49,530 nt of DNA, taken from the NCBI GenBank assembly GCA_036495525.1, contig DASXMR010000159.1, forward strand, positions 1 to 49,530. The letters are read 5' to 3'. The translations under genes and the position numbers were made by a program. A model generated the notes under the pieces. That model saw nothing but the letters and a program-made list of their open reading frames with translations, did no database searches and was not told the origin of the DNA. Shown here piece by piece: positions 6,076 to 14,848 of this stretch; position 1 is the first letter of the stretch, and the number at the start of each line of letters is the position of its first letter. This DNA comes from DASXMR01 sp036495525 (GTDB lineage Bacteria > Actinomycetota > Actinomycetes > Streptosporangiales > Streptosporangiaceae).

Positions 6076-8418
6076 GTGAGTGGCCTGCGCGGCAAAGTCC
6101 AGCGTTTCCTGCAGAAGCCGGGAACCGCTGACATCCGGCGATACGAGAAGCTCATATCCGGCATCTCGGCCAGGGCTGAGGCGATCCGCGCCCTGACCGA
6201 CGAGGAGCTGGCCGACCAGGCCGGCGACCAGTTTGAGGACGAGGACATCTGCGCGTACGGCCGCGAGGCGGCCCGGCGTGGTCTCAGCGAGACGCCGTAC
6301 GACGTTCAGCTGCTCGGCACGCTCGCGATGCTCAACGGGCAAGTGGTCGAGATGGCGACCGGCGAGGGCAAGACGCTAGCCGGCGCCATCGCCGCGGCCG
6401 GATACGCTCTGCGCGGCCGGTCGGTCCATGTGCTGTCGGTCAACGACTACCTGGCGAGGCGGGACGCTGAGTGGATGCGGCCGGTCTATGACCTGCTCGG
6501 CGTCAGCGTCGGCTGGCTCGGCCAGCACTCCACCGAGGAGGAACGCAAGGCGGCGTATGCGGCCGAGGTGCTCTACGCCCCGGTCAGCGAGCTCGGTTTC
6601 GACGTGCTCAGGGATCGGTTCCGCACCGACGTGGCCGACATCATCGCGCCGGCGCCCGACGTGGCGCTCATCGACGAGGCTGACTCGGTGCTGGTCGACG
6701 AAGCGAAGGTGCCGCTGGTGCTGGCCGGCTCGCTGGAGCCAGGCGAGACCGACATGGAGATGGCCGAGATCGTCCGCCGGCTGAGCCGCCGGGTGCACTA
6801 CGAGATCGATGAGGACGCGCGCAACGTCCGCCTTACCGATTCGGGCGCGCAGGCAGCGGAGCGCGCGCTTGGCGGCATCGACCTGTATACCGAGGAGCAC
6901 CTGGACGCCCTGACCCGGCTCAACGTTGCGCTGCACGCGCACGCCCTGCTGCAGCGTGATGTCGACTACATCGTGACCGACGGCAGGGTCGCCCTGATCA
7001 ACGAGTCCAGGGGCCGGGTCGCCAGCCTGCAGCGCTGGCCGGACGGGCTGCACGCCGCGGTCGAGGCGAAGGAGGGCCTGTCCGCCAGCGACACCGGCGA
7101 GATCCTGGACAGCATGACGGTCCAGGCGCTGATCAGCCGCTACCCCACGGTCTGCGGGATGACCGGCACCGCGGTAGCTGTCGGCGACGAGCTTCGCGAG
7201 TTCTACGACCTGGAGGTGGCCGTCATCCCGCCGAACCGGCCGTGCGTCCGGGAGGACGAAGCCGACCGGATATACGAGACGACCAGGCAGAAGGAAGACG
7301 CGATCGCCGATGAGGTCATCGCCCGGCACGAGACCGGCCAGCCGCTGCTCATCGGCACGCTGGACATCGCCGAGTCCGAGCGGATGGCGAAGCGGCTGGC
7401 GCGGGCCGGGCTCGAATGCACGGTGCTGAACGCGAAGAACGACGAGGAGGAGGCCAGGATCGTGGCCGAGGCCGGCACCCTCGGCGCGGTCACGGTCAGC
7501 ACCCAGATGGCCGGCCGCGGCACCGACATCCGGCTGGGCGGGTCGACTGGCGAGGGCCCGGCCGGCTCGCACGACAAGCCGGCCGACGAGGACGACGACG
7601 CGGCCAGGCAAGAGGTCGCCGAGCTCGGCGGGCTGTACGTGCTCGGCACGGGCCGGCACATGACCAGCCGGCTGGACCACCAGCTGCGCGGCCGGGCTGG
7701 CCGTCAGGGCGACCCAGGCGGCTCGGTGTTCTTCGTCAGCATGCAGGACGAGCTGATCGTGCAGCACGGACGGCAGTCGGTTCCCGACGTGCAGCCCGAC
7801 GAGGAAGGCCGGATCCGCGACGAGCGAGCGGACTGGCTGGTGGGTCACGCGCAGCGGGTCGCGGAGGGCGGCCACCTGGAGATCCACCGCAACACGTGGC
7901 GGTACAGCAAGCTGATGGACGACCAGCGGGCGATCGTGCTTGAGCAGCGCGACAAGGTGCTGCGCGCGGACGAGGCCGAGCGGGCGCTGTCCGAGCGCTG
8001 CCCCGACCGGTACGCCGAGCTGTCAGACGAGCTAGGCGAGGACGTGATCGCCGTGGCGGCCAGGCAGATCGTGCTGTATCACCTGGACCGGGCCTGGGCC
8101 GACTACCTGGCGCAGATGGCGGACATCCGGGAGGGCATCCACCTGCGCTCGCTTGGCCGCGGCCTGAATCCGCTGGACGAGTTCCACGCCGAGGCGGTCA
8201 GGCATTTCGGCTCCATGCTCGAGGACGTGGCCGCCAAGTCAGCCGAGACGTTCGAGACAGTGCCGATCACGAAGGACGGTGCCGACCTGCCGTCGATCGG
8301 GCTCAAGCGGCCGACCGCGACCTGGACCTACCTGGTGCAGGACGACCCGTTCGGCAGCCCGCTGAGCCGCGCGGCCAGGAGCCTGGCCAAGGCGTTTGGC
8401 CGCTCGTCAGCCGACTGA
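6076..8418 (+). CDS. secA2: Accessory Sec translocase ATPase SecA2
   Basis: SecA2 is the second SecA motor of actinobacteria and drives export of a small set of proteins through SecYEG. GTG 6076 follows a GGAG site; GTG 6073 is an alternative. The product has 780 residues, close to other actinobacterial SecA2 proteins and shorter than housekeeping SecA. Motifs in order: Walker A MATGEGKT (about 93-100), SVNDYLARRDAEW, Walker B IDEADSVLVDEA (about 198-209), PTVCGMTGTA, the motor motif MAGRGTDIRLGG (about 476-487), and LRGRAGRQGDPG. The C-terminal zinc-binding SecB/lipid tail of SecA1 is missing, as expected for SecA2. No accessory export partner or obvious substrate is adjacent. Catalytic motifs are intact. 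Confidence 0.93.
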   Translation: MSGLRGKVQRFLQKPGTADIRRYEKLISGISARAEAIRALTDEELADQAGDQFEDEDICAYGREAARRGLSETPYDVQLLGTLAMLNGQVVEMATGEGKTLAGAIAAAGYALRGRSVHVLSVNDYLARRDAEWMRPVYDLLGVSVGWLGQHSTEEERKAAYAAEVLYAPVSELGFDVLRDRFRTDVADIIAPAPDVALIDEADSVLVDEAKVPLVLAGSLEPGETDMEMAEIVRRLSRRVHYEIDEDARNVRLTDSGAQAAERALGGIDLYTEEHLDALTRLNVALHAHALLQRDVDYIVTDGRVALINESRGRVASLQRWPDGLHAAVEAKEGLSASDTGEILDSMTVQALISRYPTVCGMTGTAVAVGDELREFYDLEVAVIPPNRPCVREDEADRIYETTRQKEDAIADEVIARHETGQPLLIGTLDIAESERMAKRLARAGLECTVLNAKNDEEEARIVAEAGTLGAVTVSTQMAGRGTDIRLGGSTGEGPAGSHDKPADEDDDAARQEVAELGGLYVLGTGRHMTSRLDHQLRGRAGRQGDPGGSVFFVSMQDELIVQHGRQSVPDVQPDEEGRIRDERADWLVGHAQRVAEGGHLEIHRNTWRYSKLMDDQRAIVLEQRDKVLRADEAERALSERCPDRYAELSDELGEDVIAVAARQIVLYHLDRAWADYLAQMADIREGIHLRSLGRGLNPLDEFHAEAVRHFGSMLEDVAAKSAETFETVPITKDGADLPSIGLKRPTATWTYLVQDDPFGSPLSRAARSLAKAFGRSSAD

Positions 8419-8535
8419 GGGCGCCAACGGCCCCTTGACGACGCCATGGCCGCTCAGCTTGACGAGGCCGACTGCCCTGTAACGACACCAGGTTTCCCGC
8501 GGTGGGGCTAATGCCGCAGCAGGGTTCCCGAGGTG

Positions 8536-9405
8536 TCACGCCGGGGCCTGGGCTGCCGAGGCGGCGACGAAGCGGTGCCGCATTTCGCCGATGCCCTCGA
8601 CGTAGCTGGCCAGCTCGTCGCCGGGAGTCAGCCAGCGCTGCGGGTCCCGGCCCATGCCGACACCGGCCGGGGTCCCGGTGAAGATGATGTCTCCCGGCAG
8701 CAGCGTGAGCACGGCCGACAGTCGGGATATCAGCTGCGGCACTGAGATGATCATGTGGCTGGTCCGGGACTTCTGCACCTGCGTGCCGTTCAGTGAGCAG
8801 CCGAGCTCCAGGTCGTCTGGGTCGGCGAGCTCGTCGGGCGTGACCAGCCACGGGCCAGTCGGGCCGAAGCCGGGGAACGACTTACCGAGGCTGAACTGCG
8901 GCGGGCTGCCGGCCAGCTGGGTGATCCGCTCGGAGATGTCCTGGCCGACGGTCAGCCCTGCCACGTGCTGCCACGCGCTGGCCTCGGACGCGCCGTGCGC
9001 CGCCGCGCCAATGACGACGACCAGCTCGACTTCCCAGTCGGCGTGCTCGCCGGGCCGCAGCCCGACCTCGCCGCGTGGTCCGGTGAGGCAGCTAGGGAAC
9101 TTGCTGAACACGCTCGGCTGGACCGGGGCGTCGAAGCCCGACTCTTGGATGTGGTCCCCGTAATTGAGCCCGATGCCGAACGACTGGCGAGGAGCTGGCG
9201 CCGGCGCACCTAGCGCGTCAGCGTCGTAAGGCTCGGCTGCGCCGAGGTCGGCGGACGCCGCCCAGGCGGAGAACTCAGCCCACCGGTCATAAACCGCCTG
9301 CGGGTCGGGCCCGAACTTGCTGCTGCTCGCCCGCTCGACGTCCAGCGCGCCGGTGCCTGAAGCGGTCACGATGACCAGCCGCCCGGCCAGGTTGCCGATC
9401 CGCAC
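8536..9405 (-). CDS. Fumarylacetoacetate hydrolase (FAH) family protein
   Basis: GTG 9405 follows a GGGAGG site and gives 289 residues. The N-terminal ~70 residues are a variable domain; the rest is the FAH fold. Visible family marks are IGLNYGDHIQESG, FSKFPSCLTGP, the metal-site strand DWEVELVVVIG (E-x-E), GLTVGQDISER, KSFPGFGPTGPWLVT, and the C-terminal GDIIFTGTPAGVGMG. Members cleave C-C bonds or decarboxylate or hydrate 2-keto acids from aromatic breakdown, using Mg2+ or Mn2+ in the cytoplasm. No aromatic-degradation genes lie beside it, so the exact reaction is open. Confidence 0.9.
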   Translation of the reverse strand: MRIGNLAGRLVIVTASGTGALDVERASSSKFGPDPQAVYDRWAEFSAWAASADLGAAEPYDADALGAPAPAPRQSFGIGLNYGDHIQESGFDAPVQPSVFSKFPSCLTGPRGEVGLRPGEHADWEVELVVVIGAAAHGASEASAWQHVAGLTVGQDISERITQLAGSPPQFSLGKSFPGFGPTGPWLVTPDELADPDDLELGCSLNGTQVQKSRTSHMIISVPQLISRLSAVLTLLPGDIIFTGTPAGVGMGRDPQRWLTPGDELASYVEGIGEMRHRFVAASAAQAPA

Positions 9406-9674
9406 GTGTGCCTCCCGATGGTCAGCTGACTCTCCGCCCGGCGGCCGCCGGGCATCGCAGGGTGCCGCGCTTCAGTCGCCGACACCTGGGACCACAGCTG
9501 CCGCCTGACGGCTGAGGTCGCGCCTGCTCAAGTCTGGGCGCCCGGTCAACTACGGGCAAGCCGGACATCGCCGGCGGCGCCGGGAGCCGCCACGGCGCTG
9601 CCTGGCCCGGCTGCTGCCGGCCGTCGGCTAGCCTGCCGTCCTGGGCATCGCGCTGACGTTGAAGGGAGGACTGC

Positions 9675-10412
9675 ATGACGGCGGTTGACCTGCAGGGCGC
9701 TTTCAACGTGCGCGATCTCGGCGGACTGCGGACTGGCGACGGCAGGGTGACCCGCGACCGGGTCATCTACCGGGGCGATTCACTAGCGCGGATCACCGCC
9801 GCCGACGCGGAGGTGCTGTTCGGCGAGCTCGGCGTCGGCGCGATCATCGACCTGCGGACCAAAGAGGAAACCGAGGGGGAGACGATCGAGTTTCCGGTGC
9901 CTTCCTACCGGTTCTCGATCCTGCGGGAAGGACGCCTCGGGCGCGAGCCGTTCCCGTCGGACGATCCGGTCGAGCTGGCCAAGGTCTACCTGAGCAACCT
10001 CGACGACGGCCGGGAGGCGGTCGCCGCCGCGATCGGGACGGCAGCCGGCTACCTCGCCGACGGCGTGCCGAGCCTCTTTCACTGCGCGGCGGGCCGCGAC
10101 CGAACCGGCATCATCGCGGCGCTGCTGCTCGACCTCGCCGACGTCACCGACAGCCAGATCGCCGCTGACTATGTCGCGAGCAACCGGCACGCCCGGCTGG
10201 TGACCAGCAAGCTGGCCGCCAACCCGCTGTACGCCGACAGCGGCGCTCGCGGCCGTGAGGTGATCTTGCTGCAGCGTCAGACGATCCTTGAGTTCCTCCG
10301 CCTGATGCGCGAGCAGCTCGGCGGCAGCAGCCAATTCCTGCTCGACGCGGGAGTCTCGGCGGACGCCATCGAGTCGATCAGGGAGCACCTCGTCGGCCGC
10401 GCCGACGGCTAA
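9675..10412 (+). CDS. Tyrosine/phosphoinositide phosphatase, MptpB-like
   Basis: ATG 9675 follows GAAGGGAGG. The 245-residue protein begins with the FNVRDLGGLRT motif and ends its catalytic half with the P-loop HCAAGRDRTG (about 135-144), where Cys is the nucleophile and Arg binds phosphate. These two motifs define the PF13350 Y_phosphatase3 group, which includes mycobacterial MptpB and acts on phosphotyrosine and sometimes phosphoinositides. A DLRTKEETEGE segment supplies the family's D-L-R-x-x-x-E. There is no signal peptide, so it is cytoplasmic unless exported another way. It is a single gene. Confidence 0.9.
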   Translation: MTAVDLQGAFNVRDLGGLRTGDGRVTRDRVIYRGDSLARITAADAEVLFGELGVGAIIDLRTKEETEGETIEFPVPSYRFSILREGRLGREPFPSDDPVELAKVYLSNLDDGREAVAAAIGTAAGYLADGVPSLFHCAAGRDRTGIIAALLLDLADVTDSQIAADYVASNRHARLVTSKLAANPLYADSGARGREVILLQRQTILEFLRLMREQLGGSSQFLLDAGVSADAIESIREHLVGRADG

Positions 10413-10545
10413 GCCCGCGTTCCCTCGCATCGCCCGCGCGCTCGCAACTGATGGCCAGCCCCAACTTGTCGGACCCCGGCCGACCGGCCATCCTGATAGC
10501 AATCGTCTACCGAACCCAATTCTGGGCGCGATGGAGGCAGTCCTG

Positions 10546-11925
10546 ATGACGTACCAGGTAGTGAACCCGGCGACCGGGAAGCTTGAGAAGGAGTACCCGA
10601 CCGCATCTGATGCTGAGATCGCTGACGTGCTGACGCAGGCCGAGCGGGGCTACTCGTCCTGGCGGCGCAGCTCGACCGATGAGCGGGCCGCGGTGCTGCG
10701 GCGGGTCGCAGAGCTGTATGCCGAGCGCTCGGACGAGCTGGCGGCGATCATCACCCGGGAGATGGGCAAGATCACCGGGGGGGCCAAGGGTGAGCTGATG
10801 TTCACCGTCGCTATCTACCGCTACTACGCCGACAACGGGGCTGAGCTGCTCAAGGACCAGCCGCTGCAGTCCAACACGCCAGGCACGGCGTGGGTGCGCA
10901 AGTCCTCTATCGGGCCGATCCTCGGCATCATGCCGTGGAACTACCCGTACTACCAGGTGGCCAGGTTCGCAGCCCCGAACCTGATGATCGGCAACACGAT
11001 CGTGCTCAAGCACGCGCCGCAGTGCCCGGAGTCGGCGCTGGCCATGCAGCAGATCTTCCGCGACGCTGGCCTGCCTGCTGACGCTTACATCAACGTCTTC
11101 GCCTCCAACGAGCAGATCGCCGGCATGATCGCCGATCCGCGCATCAGCGGCGTGTCGGTGACCGGCAGTGAGCGGGCTGGCTCCGCGGTGGCCGCGGTGG
11201 CCGGGCAGAACCTGAAGAAGGTCGTGCTGGAGCTGGGCGGCTCGGACCCCTTCATCGTCCTGGACAGTCCCGACATCCGCCGGGTGGCAAAGGCGGCCGC
11301 CGCGGCCAGGATGGAGAACGCCGGCCAGGCGTGCAACGCGTCCAAGCGGATGATCGTCGCCGACGCCGTCTACGACGAGTTCATGCGGGAATTCACGGCG
11401 GCGATGGAGGCCAAGGTCACCGGCGACCCGACCGACCCGGCCACCCACTACGGCCCGCTGTCGTCCGAGCAGGCCGCGCAGAACCTGATGGAGCAGATCA
11501 ACGACGCGGTCAGCCAGGGCGCGACCGTGCACACGGGCGGGCACCGCATTCCCGGCCCCGGCGCCTTCATCGAGCCGACTGTGCTGAGCGGCGTGACACC
11601 GCAGATGCGTGCCTACCGCGAGGAGCTGTTCGGCCCGGCAGCCGTGGTCTACCGGGTTGCCGGCGCCGACGAGGCCATTGAGCTGGCGAACAGCAGCAGC
11701 TACGGGCTCGGCGGCGCGGTCTTCACCAGCGACGAGAAGCTCGCGCTCGACATCGCCGACCGGCTCGAGGTCGGCATGGTCTGGATCAACCGGCCTGAGG
11801 GCGGTGGTCCCGAGCTGCCGTTCGGCGGCACCAAGCGCTCCGGCGTGGGGCGCGAGCTCGGTCCCCTCGGCATCGACGAGTTCGTCAACAAGAAGCTCAT
11901 CCACACCCCGCCGACAGGGGGCTAA
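10546..11925 (+). CDS. Succinate-semialdehyde-type aldehyde dehydrogenase
   Basis: The start is ATG 10546, eight bases after GGAGG at 10533-10537; ATG 10531 overlaps that site and is unlikely. The 459-residue protein is an NAD(P)-dependent aldehyde dehydrogenase. It shows PWNYPYYQVARF, the GSERAGSAVA coenzyme loop, catalytic Glu in LELGGSDPFIV (about E229), nucleophile Cys in NAGQACNASKR (about C262), and EELFGPAAVVYRV. The short form and the 'GQxCxASKR' site resemble the GabD/Sad type that oxidises succinate semialdehyde to succinate in GABA breakdown. No GABA transaminase is adjacent, so the substrate is inferred. A perfect palindrome lies 21 bases after the stop. Confidence 0.88.
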   Translation: MTYQVVNPATGKLEKEYPTASDAEIADVLTQAERGYSSWRRSSTDERAAVLRRVAELYAERSDELAAIITREMGKITGGAKGELMFTVAIYRYYADNGAELLKDQPLQSNTPGTAWVRKSSIGPILGIMPWNYPYYQVARFAAPNLMIGNTIVLKHAPQCPESALAMQQIFRDAGLPADAYINVFASNEQIAGMIADPRISGVSVTGSERAGSAVAAVAGQNLKKVVLELGGSDPFIVLDSPDIRRVAKAAAAARMENAGQACNASKRMIVADAVYDEFMREFTAAMEAKVTGDPTDPATHYGPLSSEQAAQNLMEQINDAVSQGATVHTGGHRIPGPGAFIEPTVLSGVTPQMRAYREELFGPAAVVYRVAGADEAIELANSSSYGLGGAVFTSDEKLALDIADRLEVGMVWINRPEGGGPELPFGGTKRSGVGRELGPLGIDEFVNKKLIHTPPTGG

Positions 11926-11946
11926 GCCGAGTTCGGGCGGGCTCCG

Positions 11947-11974
11947 GCACCGGCTGGCGCGCGCCAGCCGGTGC
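11947..11974 (+). terminator. Perfect 14-bp-arm palindrome after the aldehyde dehydrogenase
   Basis: GCACCGGCTGGCGC is followed directly by its reverse complement. The hairpin is very GC-rich and has no U tract, a form often seen after actinobacterial genes. It separates the dehydrogenase from the MBL gene 40 bases downstream. Confidence 0.6.
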
Positions 11975-12014
11975 TGCGGCCCGTCGCGGCCGTGCCATCG
12001 GGTTACCGTGAACC

Positions 12015-12932
12015 ATGGCCGATGATCTGCCGATCTGCCGTACCTGCGGAGTCCAGTACGGCGCCGCCCGCGACGACTGCCCGATCTGCCTGGACGAGCG
12101 GCAGTACGTCGGCTGGGACGGCCAGCAGTGGACCTCGCTCGCTGAGCTGCGGGGCGAGGGCCGGCGCGGCCGGGTCGAGGAGGAGGGGCCTGACGTGTAC
12201 GGCGTCGGCGCCGACCCGCCTACTGCGATCGGGCAGCGGGCGCTGCTGCTGCGCTCGCCCGGCGGCAACGTGCTCTGGGACATGATCACCTACCTGGACG
12301 ACGAGCTGGTCAGCCGGATCAGCGCGCTCGGCGGGGTCAGCGCCATCGCGATCAGCCATCCGCACTTCTACGGCTCGATGATCGAGTTCGCGGACGCCTT
12401 CGACGCGCCCGTCTACATCCACGCGAAGGACGAGCAGTGGGTCGGCAGGCCGGACGACCGCGTCATCTTCTGGGACGGGGACAGGCTGGAGGTCGGCGAG
12501 GGGATGATGCTGGTCAATGTCGGCGTGCACTTCGAGGGCGGCCAGGTGCTGCACTGGGCGAGCGCGCCCGGCGGTAAGGGCGCGCTGTTTTCCGGCGACA
12601 TCTTCACCGTGGTGCAGGACCGGGACTGGGTCAGCTTCATGTACAGCTACCCGAACCTGATCCCCGAGCGGCCGCGGACGATCCGCCGGGCTGTCGGGCT
12701 GATCGAGCCGCTGGCGTTCGACCGCGTCTACGGCGCGTGGTGGCGGCGCATCGTGCAGGCTGACGGAGCCGGCGCGGTGCGCCGGTCAGCCGACCGCTAC
12801 CTGCGCTTCGCCCTCGACGACGGCGAACACCAGCATACCCGGGAAGGCGCTGACCTGACGGCCCCGGCGGGCCAGGGCATGCGTGGCCGGCGAGGCCGGC
12901 GGAAGGGAGGATGCGGTGGGACTGGCTTATGA
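12015..12932 (+). CDS. MBL-fold hydrolase-like protein with N-terminal zinc ribbon
   Basis: The 305-residue protein starts at ATG 12015. Residues 8-25 hold two CxxC pairs (CRTC and CPIC), a rubredoxin-like zinc knuckle. The rest is a metallo-beta-lactamase fold: AISHPHFYGSMIEFADAF in place of the usual HxHxDH loop, FEGGQVLHWAS, and LFSGDIFTVVQDR carrying the later Asp ligand. The Asp-His of HxHxDH is replaced (HPHFYG), so the metal site differs from the classic one; I recall MBL relatives with a similar HPHYY motif. The last ~30 residues are basic and glycine-rich and overlap the next gene by 17 bases, so the two are probably translated together. Substrate unknown. Confidence 0.8.
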   Translation: MADDLPICRTCGVQYGAARDDCPICLDERQYVGWDGQQWTSLAELRGEGRRGRVEEEGPDVYGVGADPPTAIGQRALLLRSPGGNVLWDMITYLDDELVSRISALGGVSAIAISHPHFYGSMIEFADAFDAPVYIHAKDEQWVGRPDDRVIFWDGDRLEVGEGMMLVNVGVHFEGGQVLHWASAPGGKGALFSGDIFTVVQDRDWVSFMYSYPNLIPERPRTIRRAVGLIEPLAFDRVYGAWWRRIVQADGAGAVRRSADRYLRFALDDGEHQHTREGADLTAPAGQGMRGRRGRRKGGCGGTGL

Positions 12933-13698
12933 CCGGGCCGGGTCCGGGCCCACGCTGGTGCTGCTGCACGGCGTCGGGCACCGGAGGCAGGCCTGGGATG
13001 CGGTACTTGACCGGCTGACCCCGCACCGCGACGTGATCGCCGTGGACCTGTCCGGGCATGGCGACTCGCCGCCGCTGCAACTGGCGGGCCGGCCAGTGCT
13101 CGAAGCGATGCTCGACGACGTGCGTGACCTGCTGGCTGCCCTGGGCGTCGACCGGCCGCACTACGCGGGTAACTCGCTCGGCGGCCGGCTCGCGCTGGAA
13201 GCCGGGGCCAGTGGCGCCGCCGCCTCGGCGACCGCGCTGTCGCCGGCTGGGTTCTGGCGCACGGGCTGGGAGTTCCGCTACGCCAGGACCATTTTCTCGG
13301 CCATGCAGGCGTCCAGCGCGGTGCTGCGGCCGCTCGCGCCGGCCATCCTCGGCACGACGGCAGGACGCGCGCTGACGTTCTCCGCGGTGGTCGCGCGCCC
13401 TGGCCGGCTGACCGCTGAGCAGGCAACCGGGGACGTCGCCGGGTTCGTCCGGGCGAGGGAGGCGCTCGACGCGGTCCTCGCCGGGATGGGCCAGTTCACC
13501 AGCCGGATACCGGACGACCTGCCAGTCACCATCGGCTGGGGGACCAAAGACCGGCTGCTGCCGCAGCGCCAGGTGCTGGTGGCCAGGGCGCGGCTGCCGC
13601 AGGCGACGTTCGTGCCGCTGCCCGGCTGCGGCCACGTGCCGATGACCGACGATCCAGCGCTGGTCGCCGACGTCCTGCTGCGCGGCAGCGGAGGCTAG
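12916..13698 (+). CDS. Alpha/beta hydrolase
   Basis: GTG 12916 follows GGGAGG (12905-12910) inside the end of the MBL gene and yields 260 residues. The fold marks are LVLLHGVGHRRQAW (oxyanion loop HG), VIAVDLSGHGDS, the nucleophile elbow GNSLGG (Ser), and a late GCGHVPMTDDP with the catalytic His. The acid residue is probably the Asp of GTKDRLLP. There is no signal peptide. The cap domain around FWRTGWEFRYART is of the general esterase or C-C hydrolase type. Coupling to the MBL gene suggests a shared pathway, but no substrate can be named. Confidence 0.88.
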   Translation: MGLAYDRAGSGPTLVLLHGVGHRRQAWDAVLDRLTPHRDVIAVDLSGHGDSPPLQLAGRPVLEAMLDDVRDLLAALGVDRPHYAGNSLGGRLALEAGASGAAASATALSPAGFWRTGWEFRYARTIFSAMQASSAVLRPLAPAILGTTAGRALTFSAVVARPGRLTAEQATGDVAGFVRAREALDAVLAGMGQFTSRIPDDLPVTIGWGTKDRLLPQRQVLVARARLPQATFVPLPGCGHVPMTDDPALVADVLLRGSGG

Positions 13699-13787
13699 CC
13701 GCCCGTCGCCTTCTCGGCCATAGCGGGTTAGTCCGCCACTGGAGGTTAACGTCGGCCAGGAAGGTGGAGGTTAGCGGGCCGACAGTG

Positions 13788-14129
13788 CTATCGGGCGTCC
13801 TGGCTCGCGCCCGGCGGGCCCGCTGCGCCCCAGTCGATGCTCACCTGCGCCGCTACGTCAGGGTGCCGCTCCAGCCAGCCGCGGGCGAACGGGCAAAGCG
13901 GCACGACCGTCAGCCCCTCCCGCCCGGCCCGGTCGATCGCGGCCCGGACCAGACGCCCGCCGACGCCATGACCGCCAAGCGCCTCCGGGACCTCGGTGTG
14001 GATGAGCACCAGGCGCCTGCCGTTCAGCCGGTAGCTCAGCAGTGCGCGCTGGCCGTCCTGCGCGATTTCCAGGCGCTGGGCGGCTGCGTTGTCGGTCACC
14101 TGCGTGGCGTCGCTCACATCGTTCATCAT
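13788..14129 (-). CDS. Short GNAT-type acetyltransferase (Acetyltransf_CG family)
   Basis: ATG 14129 overlaps the stop of the DUF1275 gene as TGATG; GTG 14132 and ATG 14126 are alternatives. The product has about 113 residues and is a minimal GNAT fold of the YjdJ-like type. It shows GQRALLSYRLNGRRLVLIHTEVPEALGGHGVG followed by GRLVRAAIDRA (the acetyl-CoA loop region) and 'PLCPFARGWLERHPD', the conserved C-P-F/Y-x-x-x-W/Y-x-x-x-H-P signature. The cysteine of CPF is a family hallmark. These proteins bind CoA; their in vivo substrates are mostly unknown. It is probably translated together with the membrane protein upstream. Confidence 0.88.
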   Translation of the reverse strand: MMNDVSDATQVTDNAAAQRLEIAQDGQRALLSYRLNGRRLVLIHTEVPEALGGHGVGGRLVRAAIDRAGREGLTVVPLCPFARGWLERHPDVAAQVSIDWGAAGPPGASQDAR

Positions 14130-14818
14130 CACACCGGCCGCTCACCCGCGGTCGCCCGCCCCGCGAGCACGTACCAGGTCAGCGCTGCCAGGCTGACCCC
14201 TGCGGCCAGCACGAGCGCCGGGCCGGCGCCCTGATGCAGGAACAGCGCCGCGCCGGCGAACGCGCCTAGCGCCATTGCGACGACGGCGGTCGCGCGGCGG
14301 CCGGTCCGCGGGCTGGTGCCGCCAGCCAGGCGGGAGTCGGCGGCCAGGCCGGTCAGGGTCTGAGTCAGCACGGTCGTGGTCACGTCGGGGACGGCGAGAT
14401 GACGGACGACCGCGTTCCGCATGCCCATCGCGAGCGCCAGGATCGCGATCGTGGTGTAGCGGCCCCAGCCGGCCGAGACCGTGCCTGCCAGGTAGCCGAT
14501 GGCCGCTGCGGTGCCGACCAGCAGCGTCTCGGCGGCGATCGCGGCGATCAGCAGCCTCCGCTTGCTCGCGACCAGGCCGGCGAGCCTGCCGCCGGTCACG
14601 GCGCCCACCAGGAACACGCCGAGCGAGGTCAGCGTCGCCGGTACGGAAAAGCCCGGCGCACCCGCCGCGGCGAAGCCGAGCACGACTACGTTGCCGGTCA
14701 TGTTCGCGGTGAAGACCCGGCCGAGCGCCAGGTAGCTCACCGCGTCGACCACGCCGCTGACCAGGGTCAGCGCCATCAGCGCGTACAGCAGCGTGCGCTG
14801 CTCTGCGTCGTCAGCCAC
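14129..14818 (-). CDS. DUF1275 (YoaK-like) integral membrane protein
   Basis: GTG 14818 starts a 229-residue protein with six or seven hydrophobic helices. The N-terminal helix SGVVDAVSYLALGRVFTANMTGNVV is the family hallmark ('D-A-x-S-Y-L-x-L-G-x-V-F-x-A-N-M-T-G-N'). MRNAVVRHLAVPDVTTTVLTQTL marks the second conserved block. The transport or other role of DUF1275 is not known. It overlaps the GNAT gene by one base, so the two form an operon. Confidence 0.92.
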   Translation of the reverse strand: MADDAEQRTLLYALMALTLVSGVVDAVSYLALGRVFTANMTGNVVVLGFAAAGAPGFSVPATLTSLGVFLVGAVTGGRLAGLVASKRRLLIAAIAAETLLVGTAAAIGYLAGTVSAGWGRYTTIAILALAMGMRNAVVRHLAVPDVTTTVLTQTLTGLAADSRLAGGTSPRTGRRATAVVAMALGAFAGAALFLHQGAGPALVLAAGVSLAALTWYVLAGRATAGERPV

Positions 14819-14848
14819 GGCCCGGCCCTTGCCCCCGCGCTCCCGGCA

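Noticed and set aside
6376..7887. 503-codon minus-strand frame
   Set aside because: It lies wholly inside secA2, whose motifs are intact; the frame is a GC-bias shadow without domains.
10507..11904. 465-codon minus-strand frame
   Set aside because: It is antisense to the aldehyde dehydrogenase, which has all catalytic motifs.
13738..13776. GGAGGTTARC repeated at 13741 and 13766
   Set aside because: There are only two short copies between convergent genes, with no symmetry or further structure; chance cannot be excluded.
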